Positions 30,001-38,900 of a stretch of DNA of 64,000 bases are shown one piece after another; position 1 is the stretch's first letter, and every line of letters begins with the position of its first letter. Origin of the DNA: Gordonia phthalatica (GTDB lineage: Bacteria > Actinomycetota > Actinomycetes > Mycobacteriales > Mycobacteriaceae); the NCBI RefSeq assembly GCF_001305675.1, contig NZ_CP011853.1, positions 3,348,001-3,412,000 of the forward strand. Direction: 5' to 3'. The position numbers were made by a program, and so were the translations under genes. Below the pieces are notes generated by a model, which did no database searches, was not told the DNA's origin, and saw nothing but the letters and a program-made list of their open reading frames with translations.

Positions 30001-32947
30001 GCGCCAGCAGAACGGCGAACGCTGCGTGGACCACCATGAACGCGGTGGTCCCGCTGTCACGGGCCACGTCGGCGATGCGTGCGCCGACCTCGGCGGGAAC
30101 GGTGAAGTTCACCCGGTCACCGGCGTGGGAGGCGGTCTTCGGCCGAGGTCGATCGGCCGGGAGGTCGAGCACCTCCGGGAGTCCGGCGAGCTGCTCGCGC
30201 CAGTATCCGAGCTGCTTGCCCAGCACCGACTCGGCGTCTCGCGCGGATCCGAGAGCCTCGCGCTGCCACAGCGCGTAGTCGGCGAACTGCACCGACAACG
30301 GCGCGAACTGAGGTGCCGCGCCCGCGGCGCGCGCGGTGTACGCGGTGACGATGTCGCCGACGAGCGGGAGCATCGACTCGCCGTCGGCCGCGATGTGATG
30401 GACGACGAGGGCGAAGACATGCGTCCCCTCCCCTGCACTCCACAGACGGGCACGGATCGGCCACTGCTCGGCGACGTCGAACCCGGTGGCCACGGCTGCC
30501 GCCAGTTCGGTCTCCGAGGACACCACGGCCCAGTCGAGACCATCGGCGACGGCGTCGCGCGGGGCCGCCACCTGGACCGGAGTGCCGTCGTACGACGGGA
30601 AGGTGGTGCGCAGCACCTCGTGGCGCATCACCGCGTCGGCGACCGCTGCGTGCAGCGCGGCGACGTCCAGATCGCCGGTCAGCCGCAGAAGCGCAGGCAG
30701 GTTGTAGGTGGCCTCGGTGGGATCGAACTGGTTGATGAACCACATCCGAGCCTGCGCGAACGACAGCGGCACCACTGCCGGTCGGGGGTCGAAACGGGTG
30801 ATCGGGGCCAGGCCCGTGCCGACGGAGCCTGCGCGTTCGGCGAACGTGCGCACCGTCGGTGCCTCGAACAGGTCCCGGAGGTTCAGCTCCACGCCGAGCT
30901 CATCGCAGGCACGACCGACGATGCGGGCGGCGAGCAGCGAGTTTCCGCCCACGTCGAAGACCGACTCCACCACACTGATCTCGTCGAGCCCGAGTACCTC
31001 GGAGAAGATCTCGGCGAGGACCGTTTCGGTGCGGGTCTCCGGAGCCACGAACTCCGCCGTCGCGGTGATCACCGGCTGCGGCAGCGCACGACGGTCGAGC
31101 TTGCCGCTGACGTTCAGCGGCAGCTGGTCGAGCAGCATGATGATGTCGGGGACCATGTAGTCGGGCACCTTGGTGCCGGCGGTGCGACGGATCTCGGCCG
31201 GATCGAGTTCCGAGCCGTCGGCCTTGGCACCGACCACGTAGCCGACCAGCTGGTCGGGGAACCCGGGTCGGCTCTTGATCGCTGCTGCGGCGGCGTTCAC
31301 TCCGTCTGCGGCCAGCAGACCGGCCTCCACCTCACCGAGTTCGATCCGGTAGCCGCGAAGCTTCACCTGGCCGTCTGCGCGACCGAGGAACTCCAGGCTT
31401 CCGTGGCGGAAGATCGCGACGTCGCCCGACTGGTACATCCGGTCGCCCGGCTCGCCGAAGGGATCGGCGACGAATCTGGTCGCGTTCAGCTCGAACCGTC
31501 CCGCATAACCGCGCGCGAGCTGATCGCCCGCAAGGTAGAGGTCGCCGGGCACGCCGTCCGGGGTCTTCGCGAGACGCGAGTCGAGGACGTACATGCGCGA
31601 GCCGGTCAGCGCCATGCCGACGTCGCTGGCCAGCGTCGCGGCGACGAACTCGGGTGTCAGAACGCGGCGGGTCATGTAGACGGTCGCCTCCGTGGGACCG
31701 TACATGTTGTTGAGTTCGGGGCCGTCGTTGCCGTCGTAGCGCTGTCGGTCGGCGAACCATCGCCGCACCTGCTCGAAGTCGAGTGCCTCGCCGACGAAGA
31801 TCATCGAGCGGACCGACGGCGGCATGACGCCCGGAGCGGGTTCGCGGACCGCGCCGGCCAGCTGGTAGAACGCCGACGGCGTCAGGTTGACGATCGTCAC
31901 CGACTGCTCCGCCAGCACTTCCACGAACCGGTCGGGTGTGCGCGTGGTCAGGTAGTCCAGCACCACCAGGCGGCCGCCGAAGCTGAGCGCGACCCAGATC
32001 TCACCGACGGACACGTCGAACGCGTACGACTGGAACATCGTCCACACGTCGTCGGGCGAGTAGTCGTACTCCCGGCCCATCGCCGACAGCAGAGTCACCA
32101 CATCCGCGTGGGTGACGACGACGCCCTTCGGCTTGCCGGTGGAACCCGACGTGTACATCACGTAGGCCGGGTGCGATCCGTGCACGCGCGTCGGGATGCT
32201 TGCGCGCGTGGTGTCGGTGGCGCGCTGCGAGACCTCGTCGACCGTCGCCAACGGGACGTTCAAGTCGGACCACTCGTCGACCATCTGCGTGTCGGTCAGC
32301 GCGATCACCGGACGCGCATCGTCGACGATCGATGCCAGGCGATCGATCGGGTGCGAGCGGTCGAGCGGCAGGTATGCTGCGCCGGCCTTGGTGACGCCGA
32401 GCAGAGCGATGATCAGTTCCGCATTGCGGGCCAGCCCAACGCCCACCAGACCCTCGGGTCCCACGCCCGACGCGATCAGCCCCGCGGCCAGCTCGTCGGA
32501 AACGGCGTCGAGCTCGGCGTAGGTCAGTTCCGCACCCTCCATGTCGGTGAGAGCGACACGGTCGGCGAACCGCCGCGCAATCGACCGGAAGATCCCCGGC
32601 AAGGAGTTCAGGTCGAAGGTCTGCGCCACCTCGAGCGCTGCGTCCCTGATGCTCGCGATCGCGGCCGCGGTGGCGTCGGCGATCTGGTCCGGCGCCGATC
32701 CCGCGGCGACGGCCGGCGTGACCGCGGCGCCCACCGCGGCTTCGGGGTCCAGCCCCTGCGCGACGAACACCCCCGCCATCGCGGCGACCTGCGCGTTCAG
32801 GGTCGCGAACGACACCGGGCCGTTGCTCCCGGTCAGCGCGACCGCGTCCGGACGCGCGTGGGCGGCGAAGGCGATGAGTTCGACAGTTCCGGGGTCGGCG
32901 CCCCAGATCCGAGCGAATGCACCAGCCAACGATTTCAGATCAGACAC
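21077..32947 (-). CDS. Non-ribosomal peptide synthetase NRPS2, main open frame
   Basis: This frame of 3956 residues starts at a GTG 14 bp after NRPS1, so the two are probably translationally coupled. Order: an N-terminal appendage of about 110 residues resembling the start of an A domain, A1 (FDVSVGEIW), T1 (DVGGNS near 30945), C (HHIAADGES near 30380), A2, T2 (GGDSIMS near 27765), epimerase (HHIGVDAVSW near 27165; FNYLG), D-type C (PLSPLQGGLFFQS; NHHIILDGW near 25720), A3 (FDCSVPEL), T3 (DLGGNS near 23090), C (HHIAVDGES near 22530) and the first third of A4. The frame stops at 21077 because of a one-base insertion near 21094; homologous coding continues to 18268. The epimerase predicts a D-residue at the second A-T unit of this protein. 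Codon use from about 20400 to 23285 is shifted toward G/T-ending codons. Confidence 0.92.
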   Translation of the reverse strand: MSDLKSLAGAFARIWGADPGTVELIAFAAHARPDAVALTGSNGPVSFATLNAQVAAMAGVFVAQGLDPEAAVGAAVTPAVAAGSAPDQIADATAAAIASIRDAALEVAQTFDLNSLPGIFRSIARRFADRVALTDMEGAELTYAELDAVSDELAAGLIASGVGPEGLVGVGLARNAELIIALLGVTKAGAAYLPLDRSHPIDRLASIVDDARPVIALTDTQMVDEWSDLNVPLATVDEVSQRATDTTRASIPTRVHGSHPAYVMYTSGSTGKPKGVVVTHADVVTLLSAMGREYDYSPDDVWTMFQSYAFDVSVGEIWVALSFGGRLVVLDYLTTRTPDRFVEVLAEQSVTIVNLTPSAFYQLAGAVREPAPGVMPPSVRSMIFVGEALDFEQVRRWFADRQRYDGNDGPELNNMYGPTEATVYMTRRVLTPEFVAATLASDVGMALTGSRMYVLDSRLAKTPDGVPGDLYLAGDQLARGYAGRFELNATRFVADPFGEPGDRMYQSGDVAIFRHGSLEFLGRADGQVKLRGYRIELGEVEAGLLAADGVNAAAAAIKSRPGFPDQLVGYVVGAKADGSELDPAEIRRTAGTKVPDYMVPDIIMLLDQLPLNVSGKLDRRALPQPVITATAEFVAPETRTETVLAEIFSEVLGLDEISVVESVFDVGGNSLLAARIVGRACDELGVELNLRDLFEAPTVRTFAERAGSVGTGLAPITRFDPRPAVVPLSFAQARMWFINQFDPTEATYNLPALLRLTGDLDVAALHAAVADAVMRHEVLRTTFPSYDGTPVQVAAPRDAVADGLDWAVVSSETELAAAVATGFDVAEQWPIRARLWSAGEGTHVFALVVHHIAADGESMLPLVGDIVTAYTARAAGAAPQFAPLSVQFADYALWQREALGSARDAESVLGKQLGYWREQLAGLPEVLDLPADRPRPKTASHAGDRVNFTVPAEVGARIADVARDSGTTAFMVVHAAFAVLLARLSATDDIAIATPIAGRGQSALDHLVGMFVNTLVLRTTVDASDSFTDLLDRARTVDLDAFANADVPFESVVEALDPVRSEAFSPLAQVMLSFDPAASVDRLEVSVDGVAFEQLDPPTVPAQFDLSMIIRSGTDGSDWTGMAVFATDLFDPSTISTLADRFVALLTELVTAPSRAVGDAVLLTADESAHLLAGSAGESSSVPAGVLVDGLARRGEQSPDAVALVSGARTVSYSEFAARVAVLARELIALGVGPETAVAVCLDRSIEMVVAVHAVIAAGGRYVPVDTALPGERARYMLETADARVVLVGAGAVPDAVSSLPADAVTVVVDASAPVDVSTPPVSDSDRRGPVHPDTAAYTLFTSGSTGRPKGVTVSHGALANLIDWFDRVIGDVTDPTIMLKTPYTFDVSVPELFWPMIRGSRMVIAEPDGHRDPEYLRGLIARDRVSIVQFVPSMLSVFLEDHAEGEDALASLERVHIAGEALPPAVSDRILATVPQATAFNHYGPTEDTVYATTAVLRPGVHQVPIGRAVENTSTYVLDDRLRPVPAGVPGELYLGGVQLARGYAAQPGLTAERFVADPFVATPGARLYRTGDLVRWNAVGEIEYLGRTDFQVKLRGQRIELGEIESVLTAAPGVVKAAATVATAPGGAQHLVAYLSPSSVDVDEIRTSLERSLPSYMVPTVWTVLDDIALNSAGKLNRRALPEPEFGTATAEFTGPATATEEALAAVFAGLLGVERVSVTESFFALGGDSIMSIQLASAMRAAGHDLSPRQIFELKTVRDMAAALETGTASVPVLPELPGGAAGDTVVPPTVSWMLEYSDQAADFADYSQALVLAAPQDLTADGLAEVLGVVIDHHPMLSASLAEIDGAWRFTAGNTVDVAGLADAASSDGAVGSAAFDADLVAAHARAAGRLDPAAGRLVQATIVDAADGGRRIVLVIHHIGVDAVSWRAIIEDLATAWAQRSAGVEYVLRDNTTSARTWFAAIADRLPELAAAEAAYWSARVPEQPTDFGTALDPARDRQATAHSIEHRVDADVTEHVLVTAPAAFNGNVNDVLLGALARAVRSWQIGHRIADAAPVTVLVEGHGRYEEVLSTGDAPVRADLSRSVGWFTSIAPVSIDPSTDVAHAVKAAKEERLSQPNSGLGFGWLRYHGDTGLSERPMPSIVFNYLGTAAAGSGDAPSFTAVEAPILASSPAGGMRAQAALTINVSVRQENDARTLVVSMSAPEAVLSTDDITDIAHRWSDELHQLADVVDAGAPVGLSPSDVPGAELTQADLDVLADRFPGAEVWPLSPLQGGLFFQSALAAETSGALDVYVAQAVLELGTGVDGAKLKAAAETVLDAHRVLRSGFVPTPSGAVAAVVPAHVDLPWTEIVLDAASTDVSAQIQQIADEQRVLPFDLTAPPLLRFVLVRHGDTATLVVTNHHIILDGWSGPLVLADVLAVYATGSTYTSQAAGAATGDFGDFLRLVAGRDKSEALDAWRRVLAGIEGPTLVSTGVAATRDMAPRDHEITVAPDLLADLESVARAHNATLSTVLQLGWAVFLSRLTGNQVVTFGETVSGRPSDLPGVESMIGLFINTLPAVVDVDPTSTVAEVLERIQADKVAVLDHQHLSLPEIAAVTTAPLGFDTLTIHESYPVDADSLTESGTVDGGLAIHGAEIRDSTHYPLNMVTEPAGDGLTVRLKYLPAAFADQQIVVFAAALLDILRGIASAPESSVADISLDSAIEVVSVDDNGEVRELSTATVADVVAGQVATNYDATALWFEGRAVSYAEFGDRVNALGRKLIALGVGPESTVAVSMPRSVEMMVAIHAVVAAGGQYVPVNVDAPADRVEYMFETAGVEVVLTAVGSDPAGVLAAAGDLGLRCERVDASADVPSGSTPITDVERLAPLGLDNSVYTLFTSGSTGRPKGVTLTHRAVINRLRWGLDELPIDGTDVVVQKTPYTFDCSVPELFAPFMVGARLVVLKPEGHVDPLYVAQVIEETRATMVHFVPSMLSVFLEVVGPERVSAMSSIRIVSTTGEALPPAVAAELRAALPSTEVAGPDDGVLFYNLYGPTEAAVEITAERIDAVSSDSLIVPIGQPIWNSSAVVLDSRLRRVPAGVPGELYLGGVQLARGYAARADLTAERFVADPFGSAGERLYRTGDLVRWNTAGEIEYLGRTDFQVKLRGQRVELGEIESVLAGAPGVVHAAATVADGPGGSQHLVGYVSGAGEDVDLDAVQAAAREALPGYMVPTVWMVLDDIALNSAGKLDRRALPEPDFGAVSEEFVEAEGESEAALAAVFAEVLGVDRVSVTESFFDLGGNSLSAMRLAARAGSALGVEVSVRDLFEAPSVRGLIGATAANASTLAPVTAVVPRPERIPLSFAQQRMWFINRFEPGSPVYNLPTVLRLTGPLDPTALRAAVIDVTSRHEILRTNYPAFEGEPYQLVGDVAEFDDRAVWRTVGSEAELVESVMAGFDVASQWPLRVMLFAAAPDEHVLAVVAHHIAVDGESLLPLVTDLLAAYVARSAGSVPEFVALPVQFADFAIWQHEVLGSPEDASSVVGRQLGYWREQLAGLPDVLELPADRSRPVALSHRGRRVGFEIPAAVAGRIGEVARSAGATEFMVVHAALAVLLSRLSAGDDIAIGTPVAGRGQAVLDPLVGMFVNTLVLRTAVDPGSSFAGLLDRVRAVDLDAFAHADVPFETVVDAVDPVRSEAFAPLAQVILSFDPGASVSGLDASVAGLQIAAVEPEEVPAQLDLYVTVSTAEAGQAWSGSVVFETDLFDAGTVESMMARFVGVLDAVTADASLPVGDVPMLGAPEVAVVAASESGAAVTVPAVETVWESVAAQVVRTPDAAALEFGGRELSYEEFGARVSVLARELVAAGVGPDVAVALSIPRSVEMVVAIHAIVAAGGGYVPVDVEAPAERVGYMFDTASVGVVLVGESTADGAAARVAAERGARVIEVDCSGAVDRGVALFAAGERLSAVAGR

Positions 32948-32961
32948 AGAACCCTGCCCAC

Positions 32962-35900
32962 TCAGTTTGTCGAATTGATGTTCATCACCGCGTCCGCGGC
33001 CTCTCGAACGGCTTCCAGTGCCGAACCGAGGGCCGCCGGCCCATCGGTCGCGAGCGGCGGCACCAGGCTCATCAGCGCTGTCACGAGCGCCGAGTCGGCG
33101 TCCGGGAGGACGGCGGCCATGGCCGCCGTCGTCGTCGCCAGGGTAGCGAAGTCGACCGACGCTCCGCCGTGCGTCAGCGCAACGGCTTCCGGAGCCACCC
33201 GCCCGGCGTCTGCGACCAGGTCGGGCAACGGCACTGTCGCAGCGCTGGTGTCCGAGGACACCGCCAGGTCAGCGCTCGTCGAGATGGAGATGTCGCCGAC
33301 GATCACGTCGGGGTCCGCCGCGATCTGCGTCAGGATCTGCAGGTAGCGCTGCGCGTGCTTCTCGATGGTCGCTTGATCGAACAGATCGACCGCGTACATC
33401 AGCTCGGCTCGCATCGGCGCGCTCCGCCCACCGGCGCCGGAGAGGTCCGCCGGGTCCTGCGGGAACAGCGTCAATTGGAAGTCGACCTTCGCCGCTGCCA
33501 GTTCCTCCGAGACCGCCGAGATCGCGAGATCACCCAGCGTGACAGACGGGAACTCCAGGTTCTGGAACCAGAACATCGCCTGGAAGACAGGGTTGACGGC
33601 AGCGGTTCGCGAGATCCCCAGCGCCGACGTGACCTCGTCGAAAGCGACATCCGCGTTCGCCAGATCGGTGAGGGAGTCGGCACGGACGCGAGCCAGCAGC
33701 TGGGTGAAGGCGACGCTCGGGTCGACGACGGTCCGCAGCGCGAGCGTGTTGACGAACATGCCGATCACATCGTCGAGCGCCGCATCGCTGCGTCCGACGT
33801 ACGGGCTTCCCACCACCACGTCGGTGGAGCCCGACAAGCGGGTCAGCAGGATCGCGTACGCCGCCTGGGTCAGCATGAACAGCGTGCTGTTGTTCGCCTG
33901 CGCGAGCGCTTCGAGCTCGGCGACGAGATCCGCGGGGATCTCGAACGGCAGCACGGCGCCCTGGAAGCTCGGCACCGGCGGCCGCGGTCGATCCGTGGGC
34001 AGCGCCAGAATCTCCGGTGCCCCCGCGAGCCGCTTCTTCCAGTAGTCGAGCTGCTGCTCTTTACGCGTCTTTCCCTCGGCGTCGGTCTCGGCGAGCTGCT
34101 CCTGCTGCCACAACGCGAAGTCCGCGTACTGGACGCGCAGGGGCGACCAAGCGGGCACCGCCCCGGCCACTCGGGCCGCGTAGGCCGACATCAGGTCGCG
34201 CGCCATCGGCGCCATCGAGGCGCCGTCCGCGCTGATGTGGTGGATCACCAGGACCACGACGTGGTCGGTCGGTCCGAGACGGAGGAGTGCGAGGCGGACA
34301 GGCGGAGCCTGGGTGACGTCGAAGCCCACTCCGGTGACAGCGCGAATCGCATCCTCGACGGAGCCGGTCACGTCGACAGGCGCCAAGTCCAGGCGGTTCA
34401 TCACGGCGTCGACCGGACCGATGAGCTGCGACGGCTCGCCGTTGATCATCGGATAGCTGGTGCGCAGCGACTCGTGTCGGCCGATCAAGTCCTCGACGGC
34501 CGTTCGCAGTGCGTCGACGTCGAGATCGCCCTCCAACTGGAGCGCCAGCGCGATGTTGTACGCGGGCGACGCCGGGTCGGCGCGGTTCAGCAGCCACATG
34601 CCGCGCTGCACACCGGACACGGGCACCACTTCGGCGCGCGGTCGCGGTCCCAGCGGGACCGACGGCCGACCGCCCATCAACTCCGCGGCGCGCACCGCGA
34701 GGGCGCTCACCGTCGGTGCTTCGAACAGCACGGCGACGGGCACCTGCGAGTCGATGACGGCGCCCAGTCGTGCAGCGACCTTGGTGGCCGAGAGAGAGTT
34801 GCCGCCGAGATCGAAGAAGTCGTCGTTGGCGCTCACACGATCCAAGCCGAGCAGCTGCCCGAAGATGTCGGCGACCACCGACTCCATCTGGGTCCGCGGC
34901 GCTTCGAAGGCCGCGGACGAGGAGAAGTCGACGGGAGGCAGCTTGCGCCGATCGATCTTGCCGATAGGGGTCCACTCGAACTCGTCGACGATGGTCAGCG
35001 CCCGGGGCACCAGGAACACCGGCAGTCGCTGGGCGATGTGCTCGCTCAGGTCTTCCTCGGTCAGCGTGCTGCCCGGCACCAGGGTCACGTACGACACGAG
35101 AACGGTGTCGCCTGCCGGCCCCGGCACGCCCAGGCTCACCGCGTTGGTCACGTCGGGATGATTGAGCAGTTCGGCGTCGAGCTCACCCGGCTCGATGCGC
35201 TGACCACGGATCTTGAGTTGGAAGTCCTGGCGGCCGTGGTAGAGGAACCGACCGTCGGTCCGCCTGGTGACGCGATCCCCGGTGCGATACATCACGGCTC
35301 CGGGGGTGAACGGGTTCGCGACGAAGCGCGTCGCGGTGAGGTCGCTCCGGCCGAGGTAACCGCGTCCGACCTGATCCCCGAACACGTACATCTCACCCAT
35401 GACGCCGTCCGGGACCGGCCGCAGACCGCTGTCCAGCACGACGGCGCCGACCCCGGTGCCCAACGGTCCGATGGTGACCTCGTCGTGGACACCGTACGGA
35501 CCGTCGCACGTGACCCACACTGCGGCTTCGGTGGGGCCGTAGATGTTCATCATCCGACGGTCGCCGAGTGCGGCCCAGCGATGCACCATCTCCGGCGGCA
35601 GCGCCTCGCCGCCACAGGCGATGGACACGAAGGTCGGCACGTTGACCGGATCGAGCGTCGAGACCGCCGCGGGCGTCATCATCGCGTGCGTCGCTCCATG
35701 CCGGGCGATGAAGTTCTCGAGGTCCAGTCCCGCAAACGTGTCGAAGTCGGCGACCGCGATCCGTGCGCCGGCCAGCCAGGCCGTCGCCAGTTCGCCCGCC
35801 GCACCGTCGAAGCTCGGTGCACCCACGTGCAGCATGCACGACTGCGGCCCCATGTCGAAGAGCTCGACCGAGTTCGCAGCGACGTTGGTGATGGCGCGAT

Positions 35901-38900
35901 TGCTCACGACGGCGCCCTTGGGCTTGCCCGTGGAACCCGACGTGAACAGGATGTAGGCGGCGTTGTCGGGACCGACGGGACGCACGAGTTCATCGTCGTC
36001 GATCGGTCGGCCGCTGTGGCCCGCGAGCTGGAGTTCGTCGGCCTCGCTGTCGATCGTGATCCAGTCGATCCCCGGAATCGGGTCCGGTGCCGCGGTCGAC
36101 GTGAGACCGAGCACCGCGCCGGATTCGACGACGAGCTCGGTGCGGCGCTCCACCGGGTGTCGCGGGTCGATCATCAGGAAGGCGGCACCGGTCTTCGCCA
36201 CCGCGACCTGCGCGACGACGGAGTTGCCCGAGCGCGGGATGCTGACCGCGACCACGTCCTCGGCGCCGATCCCCCGCGCGATCATCTCGCGCGCGAGCTG
36301 GTTGGTCCGCGATGCCAGGAGCCGGTGCGTCAGCGTGCCGTTGCCGACGATCGCCGCGCCGAGCGGCGCCGCCTGCGCGGCTCCGGCCGCGATGAGGGCG
36401 CGCAGGGTGTCGGGTCGCGAGACCTGCTCCAAGGGCTCGGACAGCGCGGCGATCTCGCGTTCGCTCAGCAGGTCGATCCGACCGATCGGAGCGTCCGGAC
36501 GCTCGATCATCGCGGTGACGACGGACGCGAACTGGTTCGCGAGCAGTTCGATGCGGTCGCGGTCGAACAGGTCGGTGGCGTAGCAGAACTCGAGTGACAT
36601 CGGTTCGTCGGCGACGCCGAAGCGCTCGGTCACCGCGACTTCGAGGTCGACCTTCGCCACACCGGGACGCGCATCGATCAGACCGCCGCCCACGCTCTCG
36701 ACGGCTGATTCCGCCTCCGCATCGTGGTTGAGGGTGAACGTCACCTGGAACAGCGGGCTGTGCGTCCGCGATCGGTTCGGTGCGACGGCGTCGACCACCT
36801 GCTCGAACGGGACCTGAGAGTGCGCCAGAGCTCGTGTCCGAGCGCGGTGCGCCGCGACGATGACGTCGGAGGTGCTGTCCGACGGCTTCAACGGCGTCCT
36901 GAGGACGACGGTGTTCACGAACATGCCGATGAGATCGGCGGTCGCGGGCTCGTCTCGACCGGCCACCGCTGTGCCGATCGCGACATCGTCCTGGTCCGCG
37001 AGCCGACCGAGGACCACCGCGAGCGCGGAGTGCAGGACGGTGAAGGTGGTGACACCCAGGGTGGCCGCCAGTTCGCGCACCCTCTCGACGGTGGCCGCAG
37101 GCAATTCGGTGTCGACGTAGGCACCGCGGCCCGACGGTGTTCGCGGACGGGTCCGATCCGCGGGCAGCTCCAGGATCTCCGGCATCCCGGCGAGCTCGTG
37201 CTCCCAGAAGGCAGTCTCGGTGCGCAGCCGGGACTCCGGGTCGTCGGCTTCGCCGAGCATTGCGCGCTGCCAGAGCGCGTAGTCCGCGTACTGCACCGGC
37301 AGCGGCGGCCACGCGGGCGCCGCTCCCGAGTGCCGTGCACCGTAGGCCGTAAGCAGATCGCTGATCAGCGGGCGCAACGAGGCACCGTCACCGGCGATGT
37401 GGTGAAGGACCAGGACCAGGTAGTACTCGTCATCGGCGCGCAGCAGGGTCGCGCGGAACGGCGTCTGCGCGATCAGATCGAATCCGCGCCTGGTCTCGGC
37501 CACCACCGTCGGCGCCAGGTCGTCGGCCGCCACGTCGATCACCGGAAGTGAGAACTGCTCCGCGAGGTCGCCCACCGCGAGGATCTCCTGCGAGGGCTCG
37601 CCGTCGATCGCAGGGAACCGGGTCCGCAGACTCTCGTGCCGTTCGAGCACGTCGAGGGCCGCGGCGCGCAGCGCCTCGAGATCGACGTCGGCGCCGAGCC
37701 GCACGGCGCCGGGCATGTTGTAGGTGGCCGCGGCGGGGTCGAGGCGGTTGATGAACCACAGTCGGGTCTGCGCGTAGGCAACCGGGAGCGGTGTGGGCCG
37801 CACCATCGGTGCCAGCGCGAGACGACCGACGACCTCGGGCGAATCGTCCATCCGGGCGGCGAGCTCGGCGAGATCCTCACTCTCGAACACGTCCGCGAGG
37901 CCGAGGTCGACCCCGCACTCGTTCCGCAGTCGTGACGCGAGACGCGCCGCGGTCAACGAGTCCGCGCCGAGCGCGAACATGTTGTCGCGCATACCGATCT
38001 TCGGTGCATCGATGAGGTCGCTCAGGACGGAGATCAACTGCTTCTCGGTGTCCGTGGCCGGCTCGACGTACTCGATCTCGGCAGCGGTGTCGTACACCGG
38101 CGCAGGCAAGGCGGCCCGGTCCAACTTGCCCGAGGCGTTCACCGGGAACGCGTCCAGCAGGACCAGCGCCGACGGGATCATGTAGCGCGGAAGGTGTCGA
38201 CGACACCAGCGCAGCAACCTGTCGGTCAGCGCGGTCGCATCGGCACCCGTGGCGCTGGACCGCACGTAGCCGACGATCGCGGGCGAACCGGCGTCGGTGC
38301 GGACGATCACGGTGACGGCCTCGACGCTCCCCTCGCTGAGGAGGGTGGCCTCGATCTCGCCGAGTTCGATGCGCTGGCCTCGGATCTTGACCTGGAAGTC
38401 CGTGCGTCCGAGGTACTCGATGTCACCGTCCGCGTTCCGCTGGACCAGGTCGCCCGTGCGGTACATCCGCTCGCCGTCGACGAACGGATCGGCGACGAAA
38501 CGCTCCGCCGTCAATCCCTCCTGGTCGAGGTAGCCGTCAGCGAGCTGCCTGCCCGCGAGGTAGAGCTCGCCCGCAACACCCACCGGAACCCGCCGGAGGC
38601 GGGCGTCGAGCACGTAGGTCGAGGTGTTCGGCACCGGCCGACCGATCGGGATCACCTCGTCGGTGCCGCGGACACGGTACTCCGTCACCTCGATCCCGGC
38701 CTCGGTGGGTCCGTACAGATTGTGCATCTGCGCATCGGAGTCGTTGACGACCCGCTGTGCGAGATGAGCGGGGAGTCCCTCGCCGGAAGTGAAGACCCGA
38801 CGCACCGAGGCGGGCATCACCGGATGCCCCGGCGCCCCGGCGTCGACGAACACGTCGAGCATCGATGGCACGAAGTGCACGACGGTGATCTCGTGGTCGG

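Noticed and set aside
28439..36597. Plus-strand open frames of 1226 and 1635 codons opposite NRPS1/NRPS2
   Set aside because: Same antisense artefact; the minus-strand frames contain all C, A and T motifs in order.
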